From assembly GCA_022616615.1 (NCBI GenBank), contig JAKEER010000217.1:1-32565 (forward strand): 32,565 nucleotides of DNA, in the 5' to 3' direction. The stretch's first letter is position 1, and each line of letters opens with the position of its first letter. The notes under the pieces were generated by a model, which was not told the DNA's origin, did no database searches, and saw nothing but the letters and a program-made list of their open reading frames with translations. A program made the translations under genes and the position numbers. The DNA is from Acidobacteriota bacterium (lineage in GTDB: Bacteria > Acidobacteriota > Terriglobia > Versatilivoradales > Versatilivoraceae). Of this stretch, positions 16,640-24,760 are shown in pieces.

Positions 16640-17011
16640 ATGAGTCCAAAGAAATCAAAACTGCTCTTGGCAGTGCTCTTAGCGCCCCTGATGTTGATCC
16701 TTGTTGGCTGCGAGCAAAAGACCATCAATCAGATCCTGGCCGAGCCGCAGCGTTATGCTAACCGCGATGTGGGAATCACAGGCAACGTCATCCGAAGCTT
16801 TTCCGTGCTGGGAGCAGGCGCTTACCAGGTTGACGATGGCACCGGAAAGCTATGGGTTGTTGCCAAGAATAACGTTCCGCGGGAGGGGTCGCGGGTAGGC
16901 GTGAAAGGGAAGATCCAGGATGGCTTTAATCTTGGCGGTCTGGTTAAGCTGCCCGAAGTTGTCAGGTCCGGGATGGTGATGGTAGAGTCTGACCATCGCG
17001 CCAAGAATTAG
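16640..17011 (+). CDS. OB-fold lipoprotein of unknown function
   Basis: The 123-residue protein starts at ATG 16640; AGGAGG (16628-16633) is six bases upstream, so a 10-codon upstream extension is rejected. The N-terminus MSPKKSKLLLAVLLAPL is followed by the lipobox LVGC, with Cys24 the lipidated residue; residue +2 is Glu. The mature part is a small OB-fold of the tRNA_anti-like type (NRDVGITGNVIRSFSVLGAG, then DDGTGKLWVV, then GSRVGVKGKIQDGF). Similar bacterial lipoproteins are envelope proteins without a known role. It precedes the GMC oxidoreductase by 45 bp and is probably co-transcribed with it. Confidence 0.8.
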   Translation: MSPKKSKLLLAVLLAPLMLILVGCEQKTINQILAEPQRYANRDVGITGNVIRSFSVLGAGAYQVDDGTGKLWVVAKNNVPREGSRVGVKGKIQDGFNLGGLVKLPEVVRSGMVMVESDHRAKN

Positions 17012-17056
17012 CCGAATCGTCGAAGGACGCGTTCGGCTTGGTCATCAATCTCGCCG

Positions 17057-18709
17057 ATGCTAACGCAGACTTCGAAAGAACCCCTCTACGACGTTGTTAT
17101 TATCGGTTCCGGCGCCTCCGGGGGCATGGCGGCCTGGAATCTCACTCGGCATGGCGCCCGCGTCCTGCTGCTGGACGCGGGCGGCCATTTCCTCCGAAAG
17201 GACTTTTGGACGCATGTCCAGCCGTACGAGTGGCGGGAGCGAACGCGGCGCGGCGAGCAACCGCCACCGTTTCGGCTGAGTGCCATAGAGCAGCCTTACA
17301 TCACGCCGCAAGACAAGCCTTTCGACCTTTGGCGCGTGTGGGGAGTGGGTGGCAAGACAAACGTCTGGGGCCGCGTCTCGCTGCGCTACTCCGACTTGGA
17401 TTTCAAAGCGGCTGAACGCGACGGTTGGGAAATCCCTTGGCCAATCTCGTACAAAGACATCGCTCCGTATTACGACCAGGTCGACCAACTCATTGGCGTC
17501 TGCGGCGGGGATGACGATTCAGATTCTCTGCCGGGAAGCCGGTATCACATGCCGCCGCCGCGCCCGCGTTGCGGCGAGATGCTGCTGAAGAAAGCCGCCC
17601 AGCGCGTGGGCATTCCCGTCGTGGCCGGCCGACGCGCCGTTTTAACCCGCCCTCACAACGGATTCGCTCCCTGCCACTACTGCGGCGCCTGCGGACGCGG
17701 TTGCGACACGGCTTCGTTCTTCAACTCTGCCGATCACCTGATTCCGGTCGCTCTCAAGTCAGGCCGTCTCACGCTGCGGACGAATGCCGTAGCAGCCCGG
17801 ATACTGCCTAATGCCGAAGGGTTGGCCGGCAGCGTTCAGTATTTCGACCGCCAGACCAAGGAAGAGTATCACGCCTTCGGAAAAGTGATTGTTCTGGCCG
17901 CTTCCTGCATTGACTCCACGCGCATTCTCTTGAATTCCAAATCGAGCCGCCATCCAAACGGCATTGGCAATGAATCCGGCGTCATCGGCAAGTATCTCTG
18001 CGAGCAAGTGCGCTTTCACGTCCGGGGATTCCTGCCTGAGCTGTATGGCAGGCCGGGCAGCAACGACGACGGCATTGGCGGCGAGCACATCTACATGCCG
18101 CGCTTCAACCACCGCGGTAAGTCCCGCAACTATCTGCGTGGATTCGGCGCCCAGTTCTGGGGAATCGGCTGCCAAGCCGGCGCGGGCCATTTTGCGAAAG
18201 AGCTTCCGGGGTTTGGGTCGAGCTTCAAAAAGGATGTGAAGCGACACTATCCGGCCTGGATCGAAATGCACCCTTACGGCGAAGTGCTGCCGCGGGCTGA
18301 CAACTTCGTGACCGTCGAAGGCACACCGCTCGACGCTTACGGAGTGCCGCTGCCCAAGATCGTTCTGTCAATCGGTGACAACGAACGAAACATGATCGAA
18401 GACATGTATGACACAGCTCAGGAGGTCATGCATGAAGCCAAGGCGGAACTCGTTCAGTTTAGGCGTGGCAGCGTGGACGTGGCGGGCAGCGCGATTCATG
18501 AACATGGCACCTGCCGGATGGGCGCTGATGCCAAACGTTCGGCGCTGAACGGCTTCTGCCAGATGCACGAAGTGAAGAATCTTTTCGTGGTCGATGGCAG
18601 CGCATTTCCAACAGCCACGGAGAAGAACCCCACCCTGACGATTCTCGCCCTCGCCTGGCGTGCCACCGATTATCTGGCGGAGGAGTTGAAGAAGGGAAAT
18701 TTGGCTTAA
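17057..18709 (+). CDS. GMC family FAD-dependent oxidoreductase with a four-cysteine motif
   Basis: The 550-residue protein starts at ATG 17057. Residues 11-24 form the FAD-binding dinucleotide fold ([14 protein letters not shown]), and the second GMC signature [14 protein letters not shown] lies near 95-108. The catalytic region is [10 protein letters not shown] (His481/His483) with Asn524 in [16 protein letters not shown]. Residues 206-216 carry [11 protein letters not shown], a CX2CX2CX3C set. Related sugar dehydrogenases of this branch (gluconate, glucose and fructose dehydrogenase flavosubunits) hold an Fe-S cluster in this area, so an Fe-S centre is possible. Such enzymes usually pair with a small subunit (gluconate 2-dehydrogenase subunit 3 type), not seen here. 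The likely role is oxidation of a sugar or glycoside hydroxyl, with electrons passed to the respiratory chain. Confidence 0.9.
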   Translation: MLTQTSKEPLYDVVIIGSGASGGMAAWNLTRHGARVLLLDAGGHFLRKDFWTHVQPYEWRERTRRGEQPPPFRLSAIEQPYITPQDKPFDLWRVWGVGGKTNVWGRVSLRYSDLDFKAAERDGWEIPWPISYKDIAPYYDQVDQLIGVCGGDDDSDSLPGSRYHMPPPRPRCGEMLLKKAAQRVGIPVVAGRRAVLTRPHNGFAPCHYCGACGRGCDTASFFNSADHLIPVALKSGRLTLRTNAVAARILPNAEGLAGSVQYFDRQTKEEYHAFGKVIVLAASCIDSTRILLNSKSSRHPNGIGNESGVIGKYLCEQVRFHVRGFLPELYGRPGSNDDGIGGEHIYMPRFNHRGKSRNYLRGFGAQFWGIGCQAGAGHFAKELPGFGSSFKKDVKRHYPAWIEMHPYGEVLPRADNFVTVEGTPLDAYGVPLPKIVLSIGDNERNMIEDMYDTAQEVMHEAKAELVQFRRGSVDVAGSAIHEHGTCRMGADAKRSALNGFCQMHEVKNLFVVDGSAFPTATEKNPTLTILALAWRATDYLAEELKKGNLA

Positions 18710-18730
18710 AGGAGCGCGAGCAAAGAGCTA

Positions 18731-18756
18731 ACCACAGAGACACGGAGGCACGGAGA
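18731..18756. repeat. ACCACAGAGACAC simple repeat, family D, copy 1
   Basis: ACCACAGAGACACGGAGGCA followed by CGGAGA is a low-complexity dispersed repeat. Near copies are at 24260-24285 and, inverted and shorter, at 25022-25045. It lies immediately upstream of the truncated TPR-tail gene. Confidence 0.6.
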
Positions 18757-18778
18757 CTGAATCAGAGAGCCGGCGAAA

Positions 18779-19171
18779 ATGCTGCCCCAATGCACGGTCT
18801 TTACCATTGCCTTCTTCGAGGTCTTGCTCGGTCTTCATACGCGCTCTGCTGTATCCGGCAGAGGACGAACGCTTGAGAAGCAGCGCACCTTGCTTCTACG
18901 GCCACCTTCACGGCTTCTGAGCGACTTCGAAGGCGCGTTGCGCGAGTACCGAGCGGCAGAAAAACTGCTGCCAGACAATGTCGAGGTGCAATACTGGTCT
19001 GCGGTCTCACTGGCAAACGCCGGACGACTGCAAGAGGCGCTGCCGCTCTTCCAAGCCGTGTTTGTGCGCGAGCCGGTTTGGGCGGAACTGATTCCGCGAC
19101 TGCTCAAAGTTGATCTGCTCAAGGTCGATGAAGCTGGTCTCCAGAAGATCCTCTCCGTCAGGAGCAAATGA
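18779..19171 (+). pseudogene. Truncated C-terminal tail of a DUF1028-type (TPR-bearing) protein
   Basis: The frame encodes 130 residues, but only about the last 85 look like a protein: FEGALREYRAAEKLLPDNVE, YWSAVSLANAGRLQEALPLF and a PVWAELIPRLLKVDLL region. This resembles the TPR-like C-terminal extension of DUF1028 (Ntn-hydrolase-like) proteins. The DUF1028 domain itself is missing. The first 45 residues are arginine-rich and unlike any family, and the region directly upstream is a dispersed repeat. I infer a 5' deletion that left the tail. The stop overlaps the ribosome-binding zone of the next gene (its TTG start is three bases on), which suggests an ancestral operon. Confidence 0.55.
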
Positions 19172-19174
19172 GCG

Positions 19175-19972
19175 TTGGCTTTCGTTCCAAACTCGATCAT
19201 CACGCTAACCACAGACTTCGGATTGGACGATCCCTTCGCCGGCATTATGAAGGGCGTCATTCTTTCGGTGAATCCTGAGGCTAAGATTGTCGACATCACC
19301 CACGGAGTTCCCGCCCAAGACATTCTCGCTGGCTCTTTGATGCTGCAGTCGAGTTGTGCCTATTTTCCCAAAGGAACGATTCATGTCGCCGTTGTTGATC
19401 CAGGCGTGGGCAGTGGCCGCCGCCCTTTGCTGGCGCTGGGAGGTGACTATGCCTTTGTAGGTCCAGACAACGGGCTTCTTGCTCGCGTGATTGAGTCGCA
19501 ACAGCACGTCAGAGTTTTTCACCTCACGGAACAGGCCTACTGCCTCAAGCCAGTCAGCCGGACGTTTCACGGAAGAGATATCTTTGCACCGGTGGCTGCC
19601 TGGCTCGCGCGCGGAATATCTCCTGAGTTGTTTGGCCCGCTGGTTGACGACTGGATTCGGCTCGATTGGCCATCTCCTCGACCCATTGGCCCGGGCCGCC
19701 TGCAAGGGACAGTGCTGCACATCGACCGCTTTGGCAATTTGATGACGAACATTTCACAGGAGCATCTGTCTGAAGCACGGGCCGGGTTTGAGATTGTTCT
19801 CGGAAACTCGAAGATTAACCGGCTCTGCTGGTCCTATGCAGAGGCAGCAGACGGAGAACCGTTCGCCATTTTGGGGAGTGCCGGTCTGCTGGAGATATCG
19901 GTCAAGCGGGCTTCTGCAGCAGAACAGCTTGGTGTTCGCCGGCTGCAGGAGTTTGAGGTGCGGTTTTTCTAG
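19175..19972 (+). CDS. SAM hydroxide adenosyltransferase (DUF62 / chlorinase-fluorinase family)
   Basis: The 265-residue protein matches the family at full length: ITLTTDFGLDDPFAGIMKG at the start, VVDPGVGSGRRP at 73-84, FVGPDNGLL at 94-102, TFHGRDIFAPVAAWLA at 130-145 and HIDRFGNLMTN in the C-terminal domain. The hydrolase-type triad is Asp75, Arg82 and His132, with the Asp-Arg spacing of seven seen in characterised DUF62 proteins. This fits use of hydroxide, rather than halide, to convert S-adenosylmethionine to adenosine and methionine. The start is a TTG, with AGGAG about 10 bases upstream inside the preceding frame; no ATG is available in this frame. It was probably translationally coupled to the truncated gene before it. 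Confidence 0.92.
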   Translation: MAFVPNSIITLTTDFGLDDPFAGIMKGVILSVNPEAKIVDITHGVPAQDILAGSLMLQSSCAYFPKGTIHVAVVDPGVGSGRRPLLALGGDYAFVGPDNGLLARVIESQQHVRVFHLTEQAYCLKPVSRTFHGRDIFAPVAAWLARGISPELFGPLVDDWIRLDWPSPRPIGPGRLQGTVLHIDRFGNLMTNISQEHLSEARAGFEIVLGNSKINRLCWSYAEAADGEPFAILGSAGLLEISVKRASAAEQLGVRRLQEFEVRFF

Positions 19973-20103
19973 CCGCTAGCGGCGACAAGACCGACGAAGA
20001 TATTCCCCCTTTACAACGGGGCGGCACGGAGCGGCAGAGGATTGTCTGTACGGGTTTCCCGAAACCTATCAACACAACCCCCCGAGGGCTCCGCCTTTGC
20101 CCC

Positions 20104-20233
20104 GAAGCTGTGAAAAAATTCAAAGGTAGGGACGTGCAACGGCGCGTCCGCGACGGTAAACCCAACACGGGCGCGGAGCACCGCGTCCCTACCGGATCAG
20201 GTTTGTACGCCCAACCGAAATTTTTTCACAGCT
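20104..20233 (+). repeat. MITE-like element, family B, copy 2
   Basis: The ends are GAAGCTGTGAAAAAATTC and TTTTTTCACAGCT. The interior shares long words with copy 1 (10826-10956), including AAACCCAACACGG and GCACCGCGTCCCTACCGGAT. It occupies about half the 293-bp gap between the SAM hydroxide adenosyltransferase and the dipeptidase. The rest of the gap holds a GCCGCTAGCGGC palindrome at 19973-19984 and no gene. Confidence 0.8.
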
Positions 20234-20265
20234 CCTTTTTTTGCCAGTATCCAGAGAGGTGAAGC

Positions 20266-20985
20266 ATGAATGGGAAGACATCATCGTCGCGGAATCTGCA
20301 GCGCCTCAGGCTGGCACTGTTGCTGTGGTCTGGGCTGGCCGGGCTAGCCTCAGCGGCCTTTCCCCAGGACAAACCTCCAGAGATTCGTACCGGTCAGGTC
20401 CCCCTTTGGCAGCCAGACTTGGTTGAGCTCATTACACTGGATGCCACACTGCGACTCGACATCCGCTACGCCACCTCCAACAATCTCGTCGGCCGCCCGG
20501 TTTATGACGAAGCTCGAGCCTTTCTGCAACGTCCTGCCGCTGAGGCGCTGGTGCGGGCCAACCAGGCGCTGAAGAAACAGGGGTATGGGTTGTTGATCTT
20601 CGACGGATACCGGCCCTGGTCGGTCACAAAGATCTTCTGGGAAGTTACTCCTCCCGAAAAGAGGCAGTTCGTGGCGAATCCCGCCCTAGGTTCGAAGCAC
20701 AACCACGGCTGTGCGGTGGATGTATCGCTCTACAATCTGAAGACCGGACGGGAAGTTTCGATGCCCAGTGCGTATGACGAAATGACCGAACGGGCCCACC
20801 CTACTTACGGCGGCGGAACACGCGACCAGCGGGCCGCACGCGACCTCCTGCGGAAAGCTATGGAAGAGCAAGGCTTTGCAGTTTACCCGATTGAGTGGTG
20901 GCACTTCGATTACAAGGACTGGCGGCAGTATCCTATCCTGAACATCCCATTTGACCAGATTGCTCCGGCGGGTAAGGGTCGGTAA
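20266..20985 (+). CDS. Exported D-alanyl-D-alanine dipeptidase (VanX-type, peptidase M15D)
   Basis: The 239-residue protein has a signal peptide (RLALLLWSGLAGLASA, cut near residue 30). It carries the M15 zinc motif SKHNHGCAVD at 143-152 (His145 and Asp152 as ligands) and IEWWHFDY at 209-216 (Glu210 as base, His213 as third ligand). DGYRPW at 113-118 supplies the conserved Arg. These match VanX/DdpX dipeptidases. The export signal points to periplasmic peptidoglycan-peptide turnover or D-Ala-D-Ala salvage rather than glycopeptide resistance. No vanH/vanA-like genes are nearby. AGAGGTG lies upstream of the ATG. It is convergent with the DUF512 gene. Confidence 0.92.
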   Translation: MNGKTSSSRNLQRLRLALLLWSGLAGLASAAFPQDKPPEIRTGQVPLWQPDLVELITLDATLRLDIRYATSNNLVGRPVYDEARAFLQRPAAEALVRANQALKKQGYGLLIFDGYRPWSVTKIFWEVTPPEKRQFVANPALGSKHNHGCAVDVSLYNLKTGREVSMPSAYDEMTERAHPTYGGGTRDQRAARDLLRKAMEEQGFAVYPIEWWHFDYKDWRQYPILNIPFDQIAPAGKGR

Positions 20986-21212
20986 AGGTCCGAGATCACG
21001 CTATCGTCTTCGCCCCGTCCAGAAGCCATTGCGCAATGACCTCCAGCGATTAGGCCCGAATGATGATTCTGTCATTGCTCGGACGACCCCGTGGCGCGGC
21101 ACTTCCCCTCCTGGTCCGAGAACGCCAACCTCCAAACTCATTCGCTGGTTCGCAACGGCTGTGATTTGATCCGGCCGATCTCGCAGGTATCGGTCGGTTG
21201 CGCCCCGCCCGT
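20986..21212. other. Convergent intergenic gap with a repeat remnant
   Basis: Between the converging dipeptidase and DUF512 genes there is a short match (GCGCGGCACTTCCCCTCCTG, 21094-21113) to the family E arm seen at 1-52 and 32383-32420. No terminator hairpin followed by a T-run and no gene could be supported. Confidence 0.4.
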
Positions 21213-22610
21213 TCACGAAATCCGGGTAGACGCTGAACTGGAGGGAGTCTGTCCGAACGAACCTGGATGCGGTTTTTCAGACAGGATTTGTTGGAAGAAA
21301 TCAGACACATGGTAGCCGCCGCCGAAGACTGGCACTTGGAGGCGTGTTTCCAGGTCTTCCCGAACCCAATCATCGAGAAATAGCCCATTTCCTCCAGTCA
21401 TCGATTCGGATGGAATGACCAGAAAATCTCCGTGCAGGCGGTTTTGCACAGCCGCAAAAATGTCGCTGCCCGTCAACAGACCAGCTACGGTAATGCCTTT
21501 GCCAAAGTAAAGATTGTCCGCCGGGAGGCATTTCAAATCGAGATGCAGTCTGGCGTTCATCTGGTCAATGCTGCCCTTCAAGATCGGGTGAAAGATTCGC
21601 CCTGTGATCACAGTGCCTCGAACCGCTTGCTGTGGCCGCTTGCGGCGCTTCTTGATTGCTGAAGCAAACTCGTCCATGAAATTGCGAATCATCCCGACTC
21701 CGTTTTCTACCAGAGGAAAATCGCCGTAGTGCGAGCGTGGCGGAATGACATGCCCAGCCAGGATGTAAAACTCGTCGCCGAGAAAACAGAAGGGGGCGCC
21801 AATGCTTTCGATGTGCTGCTGTTGAAGCCGTGACACGTGCTCGATGGCCTGACGGGCATACTCCGCGTCGACCGGTTTGAGCGGCGGGAGACCCTTGCGG
21901 TGGTCGGTGAGCCCTAAAGGCACAATCGAGACACTCATCACATTCGGGTAAAGAGGTACGAGGTCGCTCAGACTGTGCTCCAGGTTGGCGCCGTCGTTGA
22001 TTCCAGGCATCAGCACGATCTGTGCATGCAACTTGATGCCGCCTTCGATGAGCCGGCGCATATTCCCCAGCAGGTCGTCGGGTTTGCGATTCTGCAGCAG
22101 GTATTGCCGGAGCCCGGGCTCAGTCGCATGAACAGAAACGTAGAGCGGTGAAAGCCGCTGTTCGAAGATGCGCTGAAAGTCGGCCTCAGAAAGGTTGGTG
22201 AGGGTGAGGTAATGTCCAAAGAGAAAGGAGAGGCGGAAATCCTCGTCCTTCACGCGCAGGGTGCGGCGCACTTGTTTGCCCCGAGGCAACTGGTGAACGA
22301 AACAGAAGATGCAGTTGTTCTTGCAGATACGAGTTTGAATGCCCTCCAAATCGAGTCCAAGGTCTTCGTCCTCTTCCCGCTCAATCTCAATGTCCCAAAG
22401 CTCTCCCGAGGCTTTCCCAACTCTCAAGACCAGCTCACGATCATAGAGCGAGCTGACGTAACGATAGTCGAGAGCGTCCTCAATCAGGCGCTCGTTAATT
22501 GCCAGGAGGCGATCACCCGCTTCGATACCCACTTCCTGGGCAATCGAGCCTTCCTCAATTCCCTGGATGAGAACTCCCGCGGCTTGTTGAACTGACATCG
22601 TCTTGCTCAC
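21213..22610 (-). CDS. DUF512 protein: PDZ plus radical-SAM-like Fe-S enzyme of unknown function
   Basis: The 465-residue protein is placed at a GTG start (22610-22608) with AGGGA a few bases upstream; ATG 22598 is the alternative. Residues 12-80 are a PDZ-like domain (GIEEGSIAQEVGIEAGDRLL). Cys96, Cys100 and Cys103 form a CX3CX2C cluster motif (CKNNCIFC), then FVHQLPRGKQVRRTLRVKDED, and a TIM-barrel region with YVSVHATEP. The DUF512 C-terminal domain includes VTGRIFHPILKG, GLLTGSDI and FLDDW. This matches the widespread MoaA/NifB-related DUF512 family, whose substrate is unknown. The start overlaps the pgsA stop by one base, so the two are translationally coupled. Confidence 0.9.
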   Translation of the reverse strand: MSKTMSVQQAAGVLIQGIEEGSIAQEVGIEAGDRLLAINERLIEDALDYRYVSSLYDRELVLRVGKASGELWDIEIEREEDEDLGLDLEGIQTRICKNNCIFCFVHQLPRGKQVRRTLRVKDEDFRLSFLFGHYLTLTNLSEADFQRIFEQRLSPLYVSVHATEPGLRQYLLQNRKPDDLLGNMRRLIEGGIKLHAQIVLMPGINDGANLEHSLSDLVPLYPNVMSVSIVPLGLTDHRKGLPPLKPVDAEYARQAIEHVSRLQQQHIESIGAPFCFLGDEFYILAGHVIPPRSHYGDFPLVENGVGMIRNFMDEFASAIKKRRKRPQQAVRGTVITGRIFHPILKGSIDQMNARLHLDLKCLPADNLYFGKGITVAGLLTGSDIFAAVQNRLHGDFLVIPSESMTGGNGLFLDDWVREDLETRLQVPVFGGGYHVSDFFQQILSEKPHPGSFGQTPSSSASTRIS

Positions 22611-23206
22611 TAATTCCCTGACGCCGTTGACTCGGAGACCAGCTTCTTGCCGCGGTAAATGTAATCCAGTCCGGAGTAAACCGTCACGGCTGCCGTCGCG
22701 ACAAACAACCACTGCAGTGCCTCATGCTGAATATTCCGGTAATTCAAGTAAAGCACTACAACGATGGTAAAGATCTGCAGAAAGGTAGTTGTCTTCCCAT
22801 AGACAGAAGGCGGAAACCTGCGGTGGCCTGTGCTGATGACGATGATCAAGACGCTGGAGACCATGATGATATCGCGGCTGATCACCAGGATTGTAAGCCA
22901 AAGCGGTACCAGATTTGGCAGGCCCATGCCTCGAATCGACAACACCACAAAAGAAGTCATCAGCAGCAGCTTGTCGGCGATCGGGTCGAGATAGGCGCCC
23001 AGGGAAGTCTTCTGGCGGAACCAGCGTGCAATCAGTCCGTCCAAGCCATCCGTCACCCCGGCCAAAATGAAGATGGCAAAAGCCCAGCCCAGGTGGTCGT
23101 AAACCAGCAGAATGACGAACACCGGAATGAAAATCATTCTCAAGATGGTTAGTTGATTGGCTGGCGTCAGGACTTCGAGTGACATACTCAAGCGCGAACT
23201 CAGCAT
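22610..23206 (-). CDS. pgsA: CDP-diacylglycerol--glycerol-3-phosphate 3-phosphatidyltransferase
   Basis: The 198-residue integral membrane protein contains the complete CDP-alcohol phosphotransferase motif from Asp53 to Asp78: Asp56-Gly57, Ala60-Arg61, Gly70, Asp74 and Asp78. About five to six hydrophobic segments surround it. PgsA transfers glycerol-3-phosphate to CDP-diacylglycerol, the first committed step of phosphatidylglycerol synthesis, at the cytoplasmic membrane. Length is typical. The start at 23206 has no strong ribosome-binding site; ATG 23188 (MSLEVLTPANQ) is equally plausible and closer to the usual N-terminus. The DUF512 gene overlaps its stop codon. Confidence 0.88.
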   Translation of the reverse strand: MLSSRLSMSLEVLTPANQLTILRMIFIPVFVILLVYDHLGWAFAIFILAGVTDGLDGLIARWFRQKTSLGAYLDPIADKLLLMTSFVVLSIRGMGLPNLVPLWLTILVISRDIIMVSSVLIIVISTGHRRFPPSVYGKTTTFLQIFTIVVVLYLNYRNIQHEALQWLFVATAAVTVYSGLDYIYRGKKLVSESTASGN

Positions 23207-23405
23207 CTAAAAAAGCTCTGCATGATAGCGAACGCGGAAAATCAGTGTCAATGCTTTTGCTCGATGACTCGATGGTCGCTTGACGGCGGCAGGCCCAACC
23301 GCGTTCGGGACCTACGCTTCCTGGTTCAAAAAAACTTGCAAGATTGTGCCGACGGCTCGTCTTAGACACAAAGCCTGTATCCCGATCAGAGAGGAGCATT
23401 TGACG

Positions 23406-24227
23406 ATGAAGACGATCCTGAGTTTGAGCTTGTTGATTCTTCTGGCCTGTTTCACCTCCCAGTCCCATGACCGGCCGGGTTTTGAAATGGAAGTGCTGGT
23501 GAACGGTAGCACGGTGCCCAAGTATCCTCACGCAGGCAAAGTTTATGTCGAAGCGGTGAAGAACCAGGAATACTCCATCCGGCTCACCAACCCGTTAAAC
23601 ACTCGCGTCGCCGTGGCTCTGGCGGTCGACGGACTGAACAGCATTGACGCGCGTACCAGCGATTCCTTTTCGGCCAAGAAGTGGGTGTTAGGACCTTACG
23701 AGACCATCACGATCAACGGCTGGCAGGTGAATCAGCAGCAGGCAAGGAAGTTCTTCTTTACCACAGAAGCCAAATCTTACGGACAATGGCTGGGGAAGAC
23801 CCAAAACCTGGGAATCATCAGCGCGGTGTTCTACCGAGAACGCCAGCGATGGAGTGAGTATCCGGGCGCCAGACGGGATGTTCCCAGAGAAGATTCCTCA
23901 GACCGCAGTTCTTCGAACCGCGACGCCCGCCAGGAGGCTCCTCAAAGTTCAGCCGGAGCTGCTTCTGAAGCCGCACCGCCTTCGGCACGGGCGCAAAAGA
24001 AACCAGAGGACTACGCCGCCACAGGGATCGGTCGGAGAACGCAGCACGAGGTTCACTGGGTGAACATGGAACTGGAGCCAACGCCGGTGGCGACTCTGAA
24101 TCTGCGATACGAATTTCGGCCGGTGCTGGTAAGCATGGGCGTTTTGCCAGCTCTGCCGGGGCAGGACGTGTTGTCGAGAAGAGAGAACGCGCGCGGATTC
24201 ACAAATTTCTGTCCCGAGCCGAGATAG
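23406..24227 (+). CDS. Putative lipoprotein of unknown function
   Basis: The 273-residue product starts at ATG 23406, nine bases after GAGGAG (23391-23396); upstream in-frame codons are discarded for lack of a signal peptide. MKTILSLSLLILLAC ends in a lipobox-like LLAC, so lipidation at Cys15 is likely. Residues 25-150 form a predicted beta-rich domain (VEAVKNQEYSIRLTNPLNTRVAVALAVDGLNSIDAR) that resembles an Ig-like or adhesin-type sandwich. Residues about 155-200 are a Ser/Arg/Asp/Ala-rich, probably disordered linker, followed by a short C-terminal beta segment. Similar beta domains occur in acidobacterial and deltaproteobacterial exported proteins, but I cannot name a family. It may be read with the next small exported gene (150 bp away). 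Confidence 0.7.
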   Translation: MKTILSLSLLILLACFTSQSHDRPGFEMEVLVNGSTVPKYPHAGKVYVEAVKNQEYSIRLTNPLNTRVAVALAVDGLNSIDARTSDSFSAKKWVLGPYETITINGWQVNQQQARKFFFTTEAKSYGQWLGKTQNLGIISAVFYRERQRWSEYPGARRDVPREDSSDRSSSNRDARQEAPQSSAGAASEAAPPSARAQKKPEDYAATGIGRRTQHEVHWVNMELEPTPVATLNLRYEFRPVLVSMGVLPALPGQDVLSRRENARGFTNFCPEPR

Positions 24228-24259
24228 GGGGCAGAGCGACGAAAGCTCAAGACGAATCA

Positions 24260-24285
24260 ACCACAGAGACACAAAAGCACGGAGA
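24260..24285. repeat. ACCACAGAGACAC simple repeat, family D, copy 2
   Basis: This is a near copy of 18731-18756, with ACAAAAGCACGGAGA replacing ACGGAGGCACGGAGA. A third, inverted trace (CTCTGTGCTCTGTGTCTCT) is at 25023-25041. It lies between the two exported hypothetical genes. Confidence 0.55.
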
Positions 24286-24377
24286 CGCCCAGAGCAATTC
24301 CGAAACGCTTGAGCTAACAACCACCAAGGGCGGGACACTCAGGCGCATTTAATGTTAGGACGGAGGGGGATCGTTCG

Positions 24378-24725
24378 ATGAAGAGCTTGAGCAACATCCT
24401 TTCGGGAATCCTCTTCGCCACAGGGCTATTTGCCTCGCCTGGAGAAGTCCAGCGTGAGCCAATCAAGGGCGAGCTCCGGCTGATCTACGTCTTCGAGGAG
24501 CCGAAAACGGCGTTCATCTTGGTCATTGGACAGTCTGGTTTCAAATCAGTCAACTCCCTTAAGCGGTACCTCGAGACCTGGCCTCCAGGCTCCGAACTGA
24601 AGTGGGCGCCAGGCTGTAGTCGGCTGGGCAGCGAGCCTTTGCTCTCGTCAGAACAAGAAATGAAGGCCTTTCGCGCCTTCCTCAAAAAGAGGGGCATAAA
24701 GTTCGTCCTCGTGCCCTCGGGCTGA
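24378..24725 (+). CDS. Small exported hypothetical protein
   Basis: The 115-residue protein begins at ATG 24378 after GGAGGGGG. The N-terminus (MKSLSNILSGILFATGLFAS) is a Sec signal peptide with likely cleavage near FAS. The mature part has alternating strand and helix patterns (LRLIYVFEEPKTAFILVIG, then a Lys/Arg helix SLKRYLETW) and ends in KFVLVPSG. One cysteine is present. I recognise no family or motif. Confidence 0.6.
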   Translation: MKSLSNILSGILFATGLFASPGEVQREPIKGELRLIYVFEEPKTAFILVIGQSGFKSVNSLKRYLETWPPGSELKWAPGCSRLGSEPLLSSEQEMKAFRAFLKKRGIKFVLVPSG

Positions 24726-24760
24726 CTTGCGGTCCGGCCGACAGAAGTTCCTACCGGGCC

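Noticed and set aside
19973-19984. GCCGCTAGCGGC palindrome after the SAM hydroxide adenosyltransferase gene as a rho-independent terminator
   Set aside because: There is no T-run after it and no loop, so a terminator cannot be supported.
20266-20985. VanX homologue as part of a glycopeptide-resistance cluster
   Set aside because: It has an export signal and no vanH, vanA/B or vanRS-like neighbours; cell-wall peptide turnover is more likely.
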